NCBI GenBank assembly: GCA_037951165.1
Contig: JBBDHG010000015.1
Span: 3,412,501-3,476,500 of the forward strand
DNA: 64,000 nt
Reading direction: 5' to 3'
Origin: Lophius americanus
Taxonomy: Eukaryota; Chordata; Actinopteri; Lophiiformes; Lophiidae
Shown: positions 1-13,212 of the stretch, one piece after another
How the letters are laid out: each line of letters starts with the position of its first letter
How positions within the stretch are numbered: position 1 is the stretch's first letter
The notes under the pieces: generated by a model
The model's input: only the letters and a program-made list of their open reading frames with translations
Told to the model about the DNA's origin: nothing
Database searches by the model: none
Position numbers and translations under genes: made by a program

Positions 1-2390
1 TCTGTATTACAGTTCATAGATAGTCGCCGTTGCACAGGTGGGACCAATTGATGCGACACACCTGGAAAACACACTACAAATGTAGTGGAGCTGCTAGTTT
101 CCCTCAGAAACTCTGCTGCACTTTGCTGGTAAGTTCTGTCAGATACTTTATCTCCCTCATGTAATGTTAGTGACGCTGAAAGTGATGCATTTCAGTTTCA
201 CGTGTATGGAAAATGAAAACATTTTTAGTAATGTGTTGTTTAGCATATTGAAGTGATTTTGGCAGTGAAAACAGACAGATATTTGGTGTTAGTTATAACA
301 TGCTATCAGCTGCTGTAGATAAAGCTGCCCACTGAGTCACTGACTGCCCCCTGTCGCTCTGTTAAAGGTGCTCTCTTTGTTTAATATGCACCTTATGTCT
401 TATATTTCTAAATAATTGAATCTATTTTCTATTCAGAAATGATTCTGTAAGGATTTTGATTGCATTTAATTTGATATAATGTGACTTTTATATAAATGTA
501 GAGTCTATAAAATTGTGTATTGTCTGTATCTGTTTGAATAAATGGAATATATTAATCATATCTGTTTTTTCACTGTTGTATCAGCTGAAAAAAAACTTTT
601 TTTAAAGTAAGTTTGGAAAAATAAATGTATATCTCCAAAGGACCAGCTGCACATGAGAGTTATGGGGGCCGCCATGTTTGTACAGTTGCCTGGATGAAGG
701 GATTTAATCTTCAAATGTCTTTACTGGAAAGCTGATTTGATGGAGGATAATTCTTGTTTAGAGCAAGAAAAAGGACCAGAACCAAACCTCGCGTTAAAGC
801 AAACATGAAGACATGTAAAAGGAGGGGTCTGGTCCACCTTGGGGGTTCAATTCGGCTCGGTGCCGCCAGCGTCCTTCCCAGTAAAGGAGGCTAGCAGGAG
901 GAAATTTCCGTCTCGCCAACATTTATATAGCTGAGCATCCTAAACAGGTGATACAGACCTCATATATATACAGTATATATATATTATATATATAATATAT
1001 ATATATATATTATATATATATATATATTATATATATAATATAATATATATATATATGAGGCTCCTCCACGAAGTTCCTCCACAGACTTGAGCTGACTTCT
1101 TCTGCTCCTCTTCTTCTCGACCTCTTCAGGTTCACCTGCCTGGGCTCATACATCCTCTTCCACATAAGGTTAGTCCAGCGAGGGATTTACTTGATCAGGT
1201 ACATTCCACCATCTTGGCCAACCTTGTGTTTATTTTCAAGGAGGGCTCTCTTTCCCAGGTCTCTTTTGGCCTCAGAATGAAGGCTCTTGGCTGAGGTCCA
1301 CGCCGCACAAAGGGCCCGGCATTCCAGCTGTCTCCCTTTAATCCGGTGTGTCAGCTCATGTTAATGTTGCAGCGTGAAATCTGAGGGCGCAAAGCGGCGT
1401 GGAATATCTACAAGAAAAAAAAACCCACCCTAAGAATTCCTCTGGAAAAGGCCACCGAGCATTGAGCCGGCCAGTGGTCTACTGGTAGAGGCGTTAATGG
1501 GGGGTGAGTGGAGCACGTTGTATACGTGGTTGTGTGTGCAGGTGGTAGGATGGCAACATTTGGGAGGTATTCTAAACGGAGCCAACTAACGCCCAAGGAG
1601 GATGCTGGTGTAATCAAAAGGGAAAGCGCGGCCATGGACTAATGTGAGACTAAATCAGCATTTCCGCTCCTCCTCAGGACCCCTGCAGCACTTTATGACA
1701 CACAATAGAAGAATGATACGCTTCTGAGGAAGGTTAATTATCCTCGACACACACACTGACACCCACTTTAGCACACGTGCATGGACCGCAGACACCAGTG
1801 AGGATGAACGTATTCCCCCGGCACACACATATCACCACTCCAGACCCTTTATGTCTCACGTCACGCACTTCAACCTAAATCCGGCTTTATTCACCCTCGT
1901 CTCATTGTCTGCGTTATTTGCTGTGAGCAATTTCTATTCAACCCCAGCAGAACCATCCATTTTTCAGATGCTATAACTCACATTTGACTGTGTGTGTTTG
2001 AATGTGTGTGCATCTACATGAGGTCGTCTTTTGTGCACGTTTTACATAGATCAAATTGATGCAAATGGAATTCTCAAACGGGACAAAGCGAGACTTAAGA
2101 TGCGGCACAAGCTCCTACAGGTGATCTGCCTCCCACATGAAGATGCCACCCAGGATGTCCTGATGCTCTGCCAACCTGGGCTCAATCCTGCCATAAAGGC
2201 TTTTGGCAGATTTCATCACTTCATAAAGCAGCTTTACGGAGCGACTATGCGCTCGGGTCTGCTGCTGCAGGAGACGTTTTCACCGCTGTGTGTTCAGGGA
2301 TTCAAGCTTATAAAGGGTAGAAACTTTTACAGTTTGCCAATGCAGCTTAAATCGTATTATTGCTAGAATTGTTTTTTTGTCTATGGAGTT
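1..2390. other. intergenic, no gene recognised
   Basis: Mostly AT-rich unique sequence with one (TA)n microsatellite near 962-1056. Short open frames have no family signature and no splice context. The end of the window is far from any recognised gene. Confidence 0.6.
962..1056. repeat. (TA)n microsatellite, imperfect
   Basis: Alternating AT for about 95 bases, broken by single extra T or A (TATTATAT steps), so it is several runs fused. Confidence 0.95.
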
Positions 2391-2393
2391 ACC

Positions 2394-2750
2394 ATTGCCT
2401 CCGGCAAGGAGGTTATTTTTTCTGCTGTTTGTTTGTTTATCTTTTAGCAGGATTACACAAATGCTACTTGATAGATTTTCTTGGAACTTGGTGGGAGGGT
2501 TGGGAATATGAGAGCGGAAGAACCCATTAAATTCTGGACTAGACCCAAATATAAAAGCAGAATCAGAATTTCCTTCGCGATCTTTAAGAAATGTCAACGA
2601 TTTTTGTCTATTCGGCAAAAAAAAATACCTGATTGGTTTTAATGAATCTTTGTAGGGTTTATCACATGAAAGGAAGAGACAATCGATTTAAGAGTGGATC
2701 TGGATCAAAATGGCAGAATGTTTTATTTTTAAAATTGCAAGATAGGGATT
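2394..2750 (+). repeat. dispersed non-coding fish repeat (GGCAAGGAGGTTAT type)
   Basis: Contains the phrases GCAAGGAGGTTAT, TTAGCAGGATTACAC, GGAACTTGGTGGGAGGGTTG and AAGAACCCATTAAATTCTGG, which I recall as a widespread non-coding repeat in fish genomes. Family name not assigned. A weaker relative seems to lie at 22690-22790. Confidence 0.55.
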
Positions 2751-5322
2751 TTTAGTGTATGACATGTGAATGTAAATGTATTTAATTCATTGTTAGTGCA
2801 ATGAAGCTCAAGTGAGAATTCTGTCAGTCTTCGCAGTGTGTTTCTTCTACCATCTATATTCTCATTCCTACTCACATGCTATTATTGTTCAGTGGTGTCC
2901 ACTGATATCTGCTGTTATGCTCTCCATCTCCCCGGCACTGCTTCATCTTTGCAGATTAACAACTTCCTCACATCATCATTCTCAAGAGAGTCATCAGCCA
3001 CCATCACCACTACCACCAGTGTTTAAACTAGATGTTCATGCTCTTGTTTATTTGGTGTTTATGTTTCTTGCTGCTCTGGGCAGATACACTTCACTCATCA
3101 TCTCCCTGAAGAGTCTAAGCACCAAAAACTCCTCTGACAGACTAATTATCACCCATCTGTTTGTTGCAATTTACACTTATCTTTACCTCATTCACTTGTC
3201 TCTCCTAATTAAAAATCATCTCATCGAAGGATGGGGGTTCAGAACCAACCGCTGTGCTGGTTTGAAATGAGTTTTCTGACACATATTTTCTCACGTCTCT
3301 AATAGCCAGACTTCTGTCTTTTATCCTATAATCATCTCTTTCATTATTTTATATTTACATATAATATTCTTTGCCGTGCAGAAATGACATTACTAACTGC
3401 TTGTGTTTGTCCATCGGAAAATAATGCAATAAAAAAAGATGTTGTGTATTACTGTACCGGATGTTTATTGCCCTACTTTAATATTCTCCAACCAACCTTC
3501 AGTTGCAAATATATTGCTGATGCAGAGACAGGTCTCTAACAAAGATAATTAACCTCATTGAAGTCAGAACCTGCAGCTAGTCTCCTCAAGGGGCAAAGGG
3601 ATACCTGCACCAATTCAATGTAGGTGAACTTTTAATGTTCATATTTTACTGAATAGGGGGAGCTTTCTTATGAAAAACACTGTTTTTCAGAGATAACTCC
3701 ACATTTAATTTGAGGAGTTCAATCAGGTAGATGGATTGTACATTGCAGGGACTGGGGAGTTTTTGGGGATATAGTGGTGTCGGAGATGACAATGAACGTG
3801 TAGTTAATCCGTGTTGTTGGATTCGCTGGGTGTATGGATGGAAAAGCAGGTTGCAGGTTGATAATCATCATCATTTAATCATCAATCGAATGTTAATGGT
3901 CCAACATTTCAAACCTTTATAACATCCAACACGCCTGGGATTTGAGATCATGGTGTCTTACAGTTTTCTCACCATTTGACTCTGTAAAAAACTTTACAAG
4001 ACAAAGTAATAATGAGGCGCTTCATTTCCAGATGTCGGAGGAGCAGATTGTGCACCGCATCTGTTTTCTGATGACACTGAACTTTGTGAAGGCCTGGATA
4101 GTTTTTCTTCAGCGGGATCCACTGGGTGAGGCTCTCATTATCACTTGAGTGTCATCTTTCTCTGTTTTCATCCAAAAGCTAGTTCACACCCCTAAGAGAC
4201 AGACGGTGTCAGAAACACACACGGATGCATACACACAAACACACACGCACACACTCCTCATATCACTAGACATGCCCATTTGGTTTAGGAGCCTTTCAGG
4301 GCATGTGTCATCATTTCAAACTGACTTGTTCAACAGGTTGAGTGGCCGGTCATGCGACAGAGCTCAAGTGGCCTATGCAAGGGGGGGTTTCATTTCACCA
4401 CAAAAATGCTTTATTTGAAAGGTAAGCATAGCCTCATTCCAGACCATTGAATCAGCCTCCTACTTTTTAGATTTGCTCCTGTGATTCAGAGGTCAGTAGC
4501 TTGCAGCTCAGCCAATCAGGGCATTTGCAGAAAGCAGGGACAGTGGCACGATTTTTATAGTCTAGCGTGTCACTTCTCGACTAGTCTAGCTAGAAATCAA
4601 AGAACTTATAATATTCAGTGGGAAGGGGGAAAATGTGTTCTTGATTTTTATGTTGATTGAAGAATATTTAAAAATAAGAAACCATTTCATCCGTCATGTT
4701 TGTTTTTTGCTTTGGATTATTGAGATCAAAACATTCATTCAGTTGGAATATTTTAATCCAACACACTTTTTTGTTGTTTTCCGTAATCTGGCTCTATTAG
4801 AATGTGCACCCTAGATTCTGAAAATCACTCCAGCATGATCAAACCTCCAGTCTGATAAACAGCATTTCGGCAATACAACAAAGTCGGTTTGGGAAGTGAC
4901 GTCAACTTCTGCAGAAAGTACTGTTGGAAACACTTGAACCGTTTCAGTTTGCTGTCGTTAGACAACTTAGAGCAGACACAAAGTTCAACAAAAAATCGTC
5001 TTTGTACCTCCGCAAAACTATGTGGGCGGTGCTTGGCAGCCATCAGCCGTTCTGGGATTTCTCATTTATTAGCTGTATGGAAAGTAATGATGTAATTATC
5101 CTAAAGATCCAACATGCAAATGATGGACAGTTTGGTTTAACACTGGGTATGTAACCAACTCACATTTGAAGAAAAACTTGCCCGCACACCGGTACCTACC
5201 AGGATCCCAGAAAGCATTTCACCTCACAGTAGCATTGTGGGAAGAGCGAATCTGCCGGTGGTCCCACTATTTCCAGTGTAAATGTGCTGTGATGGATAGA
5301 ACTATTGATCCTTTTGGATATA
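2751..5322. other. intergenic, no gene recognised
   Basis: AT-rich sequence. 3630-3800 belongs to a dispersed repeat family (listed separately); 4200-4260 is CA-rich. No open frame here has a recognisable domain. Confidence 0.55.
3630..3800 (+). repeat. unassigned dispersed repeat family, copy 1
   Basis: Shares an ordered string of motifs with copies at 18470, 19725, 23825 (inverted) and 33900: a GGGGGAGCTTTCTT-like step, CACTGTTTTTCAGAGATAACTC, TTCAATCAGG, GTACATTGCAGGGACTGGGGAG, and then TGTCGGAGATGAC. No coding capacity. Family not recognised. Confidence 0.6.
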
Positions 5323-5640
5323 CACAAATCAGCCATAACATTAAAACCACCGGCCTATTATTGTGTAAGTTCCCTTTTTGCCACCAGAACAGTTCTGGTG
5401 GCAAAAAGGGAAAAAAGGGAAATGCATCTTGTACAAAAACAATGCTCCAGTGCTACAGCAGATCATCTGCGGGAAAAGACGACGCAGCTTTACCTTCTCT
5501 CAGCACGGGCATCAACCAGTTTTAGACCACACCCAAAAAAGACCTGCAGTTTGTCCTGACATAGCCCACCCACTGAGAAGTGATAACCAGTGCTATTTCG
5601 ACTTCCATATGAAAGTGGTTACATTGTTATGGCTAAGTGT
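5323..5640. mobile_element. Tc1-like deletion derivative with terminal inverted repeats
   Basis: Left end ATCAGCCATAACATTAAAAC and right end GTGGTTACATTGTTATGGCT are inverted repeats of a common fish Tc1-like element, flanked by TA. Only about 320 bp remain, so no transposase is encoded. It contains a perfect 43-bp palindrome at 5370-5412, reported as a finding. Confidence 0.75.
5370..5412. repeat. perfect palindrome, 21-bp arms, 1-bp spacer
   Basis: Arm 1 is 5370-5390, spacer A at 5391, arm 2 is 5392-5412. The inner part reads GCCACCAGAAC A GTTCTGGTGGC and the outer part TTCCCTTTTT / AAAAAGGGAA. No mismatch. Confidence 0.97.
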
Positions 5641-8017
5641 CATATGTCATATAATGTTAAAAAAAATTAAAGTGTCAGACTCTTAAAGGTTGTGAAGAAT
5701 GTCATAGATGTTTACTGTGACGTAGTTGTAATCAAATTCAACTGAATGTGTCATTGCAAAGCGCCAGAATTCCAAATAAATCTGTAACCATGACAGCTCC
5801 CTCATGCTTTTGTTTCCCAACATGTCAGTTTTCACTTGTGTTAACATTTCCTTTTTTTCCTCACAGGTTGAGCACTCTGGTGTCTGATGCCTGCCCTAAG
5901 GCTAGCAGCAACAACCGTTAACCTTCACCTACAGTGCTGGATGTAACGAGATCTGATCTTAAAATGGGAAAAAAAAAGCTATGAAATTGTGACCCCAATC
6001 TCGAAGCCAGAGGTGGAGAAGAGGTTGTCTTCCTAAAAAATAAAATACCATATATATGCAGCCATTGCTTTTCCCTTTCTTGTTGCCATTTGTTATGCAG
6101 TTTGAAGTGCAACTACACTCCGTTTCTTCTACCCTCCACCTCTTTGCGCTCTGGAGGTTGCGAGAAAGGTCTCGAATGCCCAAGTCTGTATCGGACCCCT
6201 TGGTATCTGGGCCTCTCATCTGTGCCCTGGATGCCGACTCTGATGCGAACCGACCTGTTCTAAACAAAAAAAAAGAGAGGAGGTAGAGGGAATGCGAGGG
6301 AGAGAAAGAGAGCAAGACAGGACAAAGCTGGGAGTGGAGAGAAACTGAACACAGTGTCTGTTGTGTGCATGAAGGGAGGACTTGGCACAAACACGGACTG
6401 GTCTGTAAGAGTATCCTGTGCTGCTCCCTGCTCCATGCCTGCCTCCTCAATACTGTCTTTGTCCTCCAACTGTGAACAGAGACATTGAGAATCCACACAC
6501 AGCAACACCTGGCCCCTAAAACGTAATGTGTCTCCTCTGCTCAAACACGGGACGCAGCAGGACAATGTAGGACAACGCTGGACGAGACAGGAGAGCATGA
6601 AAACCACCACATACGGTCATCAAGAACCTCTACACACCTCAATGGGTTTACATTCTCTAGACTTTACTTCAAATCTCTAAAAGCTAAGTTGGATGTTAAG
6701 AAGCATTCTTGCGTTAAAAAACCTACATCAGCAGTGAAAAATCTCCGCACCGCATTTCTTTTCATCTGTTTCTTCACAGCATAGTCGTTTCCATTAAAAG
6801 TCCTGAAGATGATGGGTGATGATGCTCGGCCGGTCATGACCGAGGCATCGACTCAGACATTTGTGTGTAAGTGTGACGCATTCAAAGAAGATTGGAAGCA
6901 AAGGTCAAGATAGCCCATTGAGAAGTCACTCGCCTACAAGATGTGCAGAAAGGTATAATGAGAGAAGGAGTTCCACCGAGGGGCAGAAATTAGGAAGCAA
7001 AGAAAAAAGGTATTATGGGACACAGAGTGCCCAGTGCTTTATTACGAAAATATTGTTTTGGACATATTGAATAAAAAACCCTTGCTGTCAGGCGTTTAAT
7101 TAATTTTTAATTAATTTCAGTTTAGATCTAAAGATTTATTTACTAGTCATAGAATTGTCTCAGTAAAGGCCTCAGGGAGTGCTCCCAAAAAGTGACTATT
7201 GATTTCCAAAGTGTGGGTACATCCTGGTCAGACGATTCCTCTTCTACTGTAGTCCATGAGAGCTTTCCTGAACTTACAGCTCTGCTGTGTTTGCAGGACT
7301 GTCTTTGAAAAGTGCGGCTATTTTACTGCACTTGGCCGTAGAATCTCCTCAGTGATCTGGATGATTATAGGGCTGAAATTAATGTTGTGATTAATTTGCA
7401 TTTAATGTGCTACATTTTCCAGAGTAATCACCAAAGTAAAAATGTAATGTAGTCACCCCAAATTTAAAATTTAGGCTTGGAAACTTTATATTTATTGGCA
7501 GTGCTTTGGATTCTATGAGAACTTTGTTGAAGTTGTTGATATATATCTCTGATGAGCATTTATGAGAAGTCTTTCTTTGGTCTGGAAACGATTTCCTATT
7601 CCTTCAAATTTTAAGGATAAAGCCGTTGGCAAATTACTGATTTTAATAGATTGTAGAGCAAATCCCTCTGCAGTCAGTAACCATGTTCTTCATTCTATGT
7701 ATATATCGTTCTATTTTTATTCGGTGCAGACCACTGACACCAGAGGGTTTCTCGTCCATTTGGGTCAGTGTGTGATGAGCTGGGACGAGAATATGTTGAA
7801 AGTTCATGCCAAAGGGGTTACTTGTCTCCAGCAGAAAACACTGTGAGAATAGAAAAGATGCCAAACCTGTAACTGCAGATTGAGATCATAAAAGTGTATC
7901 GGAACATGCAAGAGAATGGACATCATTTCTACTTCCCTCTCCTGTGGGTCTCCACTACTTATGCTTGCTTTAGCTGGAATGAGGTGGAGGAGACCAAAGA
8001 AGCAAATGCAAAATCTC
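5641..8017. other. intergenic, no gene recognised
   Basis: Unique-looking AT-rich sequence. Open frames on both strands near 5960-6610 show no domain, no codon pattern and no splice context, so I do not call them genes. Confidence 0.55.
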
Positions 8018-8095
8018 CATCCATCCATCTATTTTTCCGTACCCGCTTATCCTGTGCAGAATTGCCTACCCCAGCTGTCATTGGGCGAGAGACGA
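8018..8095 (-). repeat. fragment of a short interspersed repeat (GCTTATCC / GGGCGAGAG type)
   Basis: Reads CCATCCATCTATTTTTCCGT, ACCCGCTTATCCTGT and GCTGTCATTGGGCGAGAG. This is the inverted 3' part of the repeat also seen at 22390-22530 (inverted) and 24320-24440 (direct). Confidence 0.7.
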
Positions 8096-9262
8096 CCCAT
8101 AATACCTGGTTCAGACTATGTGATATTTTTGGCTTCAGTGGTCTTCAAGATGAATCCTGTCAGATCAGCGATTACACCGTCATAAATTCATGGCATGTCA
8201 TGGTCAGAAGTTCTTGCAAGACTACAAGTTTGACCCTGACCATTGATTCACGTCGTGTGATGTGACACCAGTGCAGAGGCGGGTCAATCATGGCAACAGA
8301 AAAACTCTGTGCTCCCGCCAACAATGCTCTTTTATAACTCTGTCGTGGTATTCCTTCCTTGTAACGTTGAAAAGTCAGGGCCAACACATAGAGACAAGCT
8401 GAGGAGCATAGAGACGAGTGTCAGCCATTTTACCTGTATGGTATGTTTTGGACCGTCAGCATTGGGTTAAAAAAAGTTAATCTACTATCAATTGTCAGCT
8501 ATTTTTGTTGAATTCTAAAATTCTTACTGAATGGAGGACAGGTTCTTGTCATGACAACAGACACAGAATCAGTAAGGTGGAGGAAAAGCGGGGGTTACAA
8601 CAGCAGCAGTGTCAGGAAGAAGGAGGGTTAGAGAGAGAGAGGGACTGCTAGGGGATAAAGAATTGGAGAGTTGGTGGCGTTTTTCTTTTAGCAACCTGAT
8701 CTGAGCAGGGAGAGATAAAAGGAGAAAAGAGAGTTGTCCTCGCCCGGCTACAGGAAACAGGCGATTATAGCAGAGCCTGGTATCAGGTATGCAGGCCAGC
8801 AATCCCAGCCAATCACACCGCGGCTACATTAGGCCAGACGGCAGCTTGACTCCACTGCACTAATGCCACCGCCCCTAAACACCACGCCCCACTCACCTCC
8901 CCTCCCACCTCCCTCACCCATTCTCTCCCTTGATGTTTGGCTCCTCTCTCTCATCCTTAGCCAGTTTTGTTCTACTTGCCCCACCTCCCACCCACAGTTC
9001 AATGCAGGTATATGACTGACTCTTTGTACCAGACCAGTGTATGGTCCCCAGTATAAAAAAAATCACTTATTATATTGAAGCTGCGTCTTTTATTTTATAT
9101 ATTGAGAAAGAATCAAATTAATTGGAACATTGGTACCAACAAACTCATTATCACCTTCAGGATTCTCACTCTAGTCATAGTCATATAGTTGTACTATTCA
9201 CGTGCTGAAGGAGAGTCAGAACATTTCTGGAGTACATCGTATGTGTTTATATATAACTGCTT

Positions 9263-9314
<52 letters not shown>

Positions 9315-9357
9315 ATGTATGTATGTATTTCAATCCCTCCTGATTGAAATAGTTGAA

Positions 9358-9396
<39 letters not shown>

Positions 9397-12100
9397 AATA
9401 AAGTACTTTCAAATCATCTCTATATCAATTTTATTTTATAAACTTACTACCAGTGGGAAACCTGATGCTGGGAGAATGCACTGAGCTCCTGGTCCGAAGC
9501 CCTCTGTCACTCTCCATACTGGTTCTTGATGTATGTTAGGCTCCAAGCTTAATTTGAATAAATAGGTTGTTGTTGAATGGTAGCAGAATAAGAATGAATT
9601 TACTTGAAATCATTGGTGAAATCTGTCCAAGGCCACATCTTGAAAGTTTATTTTTAATATATGGTCTTCCCTGACTTCTGACAATTACTTCTTAGCCAAC
9701 AGTCGAAGTCTTTCCCTGACACTATTGTCACACTTCACCGTCCCCTGTCGGTTGAATTGACTTTACAAGCAGTTAAAGTAATCTGCACCCTCACTGGATA
9801 GTCACAAATAAATATATATTAAAAGTTCAGTAAGAAAGACTGTACCCTTGGACACACAGCCACCACCACCATCATCCAGATTCCAAGGGGGGATACACCC
9901 ACTACTGCTTACAGCAGATTGTTCACAATCCCACAGAAGCGTCTGAGACCGAATGGTTTACTGACTGATTATCACTTGTGAACAGTTGTAATAAACTTTC
10001 ATTTTTACTTCATTTTGTCCCTCCTGATTGAAATAGTTTCAGCTGATGTTGAATTAAGATTCACTTTCAAACCAGCCTCTCTGAACAAAGACAGATTCGT
10101 AAATGTCATGATTCTCTACAATCATCATTGTTTCATCATCATAGTTATAGTTTAACTGGATATTTGGATCAATGTACTTAACAGCAGCGATACGTTAGGG
10201 AGCAAAGTACCAAAAATTAACCAATTAAGAACTCCCAAAGGACACCCCCCCCTCTCTCTCTTCTCTGTCTACAATAGTTCAACATGACATCAGCTGCTTC
10301 AGTCAGGCCGGTGCCTTCTCTACCTGTCTGTGAGGTGGCGGCCTTAAGTCTTATGATATCTCAGCCTGCCACGGCAAATTAAATCAGGGGCGCTCTGAAA
10401 GCCGTTTGAGAGTACCTATTCAACAGTCAGTGGGAAAAGCCAACAGAAGGCTTCTGTCTGTATCCTTTTATCTGTATCCCATAAGCCTTAGAACTAATCA
10501 CATGAACTCAAGCATGATGCGTCTTTGGAGGGTTCAGAGAACCACAATGGTTGAGAACAATGGAGGGTGAGGAGGGTGACGGTGGAGAAAGTAACATGAA
10601 ATATAGCGCGAAAAATACCCACCTGCAGTGAGTACTTCAAAACATGAGACCAACCGGTGTTGCCTCTGCTTACAAGTGGATGTCATATGATCGCTGCCAT
10701 TTGTTTGTTTTTGTGTGTGGCTGTGAGCAGGATGACTCAAAGTTTTAAGAGCTTTCACTGAGTGGTTGTGGAAATGTGGGCCGTGAGGAGGGAACAGTTG
10801 ATTCAACTTTAGGGTTGTCCAACATAACAGCAAGGCAAGTCATGATGTTTTGCCAATGAGACAGCAAGTCAATTTAACTATAATATCACAATAGTGTGAT
10901 ATCACAATCCTTGCTTATCATTAAGGTGTCTTTTTATGGATTTTTTCGTTTTATGTTCACCGCAATAAAGTAGTTATACACATATAAATGCAGGGGATAA
11001 AGCTTACACTTTAATCAGTTAAGGCTTCTTTGTGTTTATCACCAAACCCTTTTACACTGTAAAAAGTGGTTTGTTTGAGGAAGCCAAAAAAGAACTTCAA
11101 CAGGTAACACTCAATTAAATGAAGCATTTACAACTTAAATTTATAAGTTAGACTCAAACACATTTCATTTTATGTAGGTTAGTAGTTAAATTTATTGCTT
11201 TGAGTTCATCAGTAATCTTCTAATCGTCTGATGATGATGATGATTAGACCCTAAAGCATAAAAAGTGAAATTCATGCATTGGAAATTATTTAAAGCATTT
11301 TCCATAAACCTAAAACATTATATAGTCACAAAATCAATTAATATTTCTAAATTAATGGTGGACAGATCTGACATGATTTTATTCATGAAGTCTTTAAAGA
11401 TGAAGGTTACACACTATAAAAAGAGAATTGTGGTGATTTAAAAAAAAATTACTTTCACTATTTACACATTAAATGTTAATGTTTATTTTGAATGTATTAA
11501 GTGTTTTCAACTTAATTTTTAGACTCCACAATAGTTATTTAATTGTGTGTTACTTGTGAAGTGTAGTTAAATTTGAGGTTTTTTTACATTTTAGTTTCTT
11601 GAAAGTGAAGAATGTGATTTGGTCCACACAGTCAAATCATTGCCCACTTTCTCATTTTTCTCTGAAATCATTTAACTTAACTAGCTGTCCATGTCCAATT
11701 ATTTTGGACATTAATATTTTTTTGAAAGAAAAACCTCTGCCAGAATGAAGGGAAAAAGCCATTTAATTTTCAGGGTGTAAAATATAGTGACATCTAACAG
11801 TCAAGTTCCCAGATTGCAATTTATGTCACACATGAATCAGCTCACTCATCCCCATCCAAGAATCCACTGGGGCTTGAATTGTCAAAGAGATGTAATAGAG
11901 TAGCCTCTCCAGGTCACAGGAACAGGAGGTGGTCACGTTGCACCGATGTGGGGAAAATGCGACCAATGGGGAGGCAGACATTCCTCACCTTGCAGCCGTC
12001 TGTCACTTAAGGAGTTGAGTCCCTCAGTTTTTCATTCTATGCTCTTATATGGAACATTGGAGTACTAAGTACTAAGGCTAAGTTCTTGGTTTCATAACAA
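8096..12100. other. intergenic, no gene recognised
   Basis: Contains two (TA)n arrays at 9265-9393 and AT-rich stretches. 8860-9000 is CCCACC-rich. 10240-10400 is less AT-rich, possibly conserved non-coding DNA, but I cannot test that. The string TCCCTCCTGATTGAAATAGT occurs at about 9334 and again at about 10018, a short dispersed repeat. Confidence 0.5.
9265..9393. repeat. two (TA)n microsatellites
   Basis: About 45 bases of alternating AT (about 9265-9308) grading into GTATGTATGTAT, then a second run at about 9360-9393, separated by a 40-base unique piece. Confidence 0.93.
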
Positions 12101-12530
12101 ACAAATTAGCCATAACATTAAAATCACCTGCCTAATATTGGTAGTCCCCCCCCCCCCCCCCCCCCTTTTTTTTTGGTTTGTCCGAACAGCCCTGTGATGC
12201 TCTGTGTATTCCTTTCATCAGAAACAACAACTTTTTAAGCAATTTGTGCTACTGTAGCTCTTTTGGGCTAGCCCTCAATGCCCCACTTGGACCCCCATGT
12301 TGATGATTCACAAGTTGTCCTTTGTTAAACTACATCACTAGAAGGTACACCAGAAACACTAAACACTGTTCTGGAGATGCTCCAATCCAGTCCTCTAGAC
12401 ATCACAATCTGACCCTAATCAAAGTCCGTCAGATCATCACATTTGCCTATTTTTCCTGCTTCAAACACGTAAACCGGATGGAAAACAATGTTCACTTGTG
12501 GCCTGATTTATCCTACCGACTCCCAGTCAG
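12101..12530. mobile_element. Tc1-like remnant with poly(C)-poly(T) run
   Basis: Left end AAATTAGCCATAACATTAAA and ATCACCTGCCTAATATTGG match the same Tc1-like family as 5323-5640. Later phrases (CTGGAGATGCTCC, TTTTTCCTGCTTC, AATGTTCACTTGTGGCCTGA) are antisense transposase N-terminal/flank pieces of the consensus. The right terminal repeat is lost. A run of 20 C then 9 T lies at 12146-12174. Confidence 0.65.
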
Positions 12531-13174
12531 AGTCATCATTTTCATTCTACTCCTCTGCTAATGGTACACATCTCCCAGTAAAACCCACTGAGGCTTCAAA
12601 CCTCTCCAGTCTCCAGAATAAACCAATCAAATGCTTGCATCTTAGTTGGTTAAATTCAGGAAAAACACAGCTCCTCATTATTGCTCTTAATGAGGAGCTC
12701 ATCGTGAAAATCTTTAAATTAAAACAATTAACACGGGTGTGCTCTTTGATCAAATCCAGTTTTAAGGAGATTTAAGACATAATTCATGTTTTTTTATTCC
12801 TTCACTGTTGGACTATTGTTATCATGTTTTCACATGTATAAATCCAAGAACAATAAACAGACACCAATGATACCAAATGAGGCTGCTGGAGTTATTACTC
12901 TAGGGTTTAATAACCCATCATAGGCTGCCAATTGTTATTAGGCTTAGTTCTAGGAGTGTACTTGTTATTTTTTAAGCCATGTCTGTCCCCTGAATATAGT
13001 TTCTAAATTCATGTCCCCTACCAATCAGTGCACAACCTGCAATCCTCCACCAGGAACCTGCTCACTGTTCCCAGCCCAAATTGAAAACTAAGAGGGGGCT
13101 AAGCGTGCATTAGAAACTGCACCTTACATCTTATTTTCTGCTCTTATCTCCTTATTTTGAATACTTAGTAGTTC

Positions 13175-13175
<1 letters not shown>
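12531..13175. other. intergenic, no gene recognised
   Basis: AT-rich, no recognisable coding or repeat structure. Confidence 0.5.

Positions 13176-13210
<35 letters not shown>
13176..13210. repeat. (AAT)n microsatellite, LINE 3' tail
   Basis: About 11 AAT units at the 3' end of the minus-strand LINE. The same tail plus adjoining 3' UTR (CATTTGGATCAA, AGTGCTACAA) recurs at 46578-46657. Confidence 0.95.

Positions 13211-13212
<2 letters not shown>

Noticed and set aside
2031..2366. 111-codon plus-strand frame (MCTFYIDQID...)
   Set aside because: Does not resemble any family I know and has no flanking exon structure; left as a chance frame.
2812..3270. 152-codon plus-strand frame
   Set aside because: Composition is that of AT-rich noncoding DNA, with no recognisable domain or neighbours.
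5959..6610. Long overlapping minus-strand frames
   Set aside because: No domain, no splice-site context, low-complexity Ser/Leu-rich shadows of purine-rich sequence.
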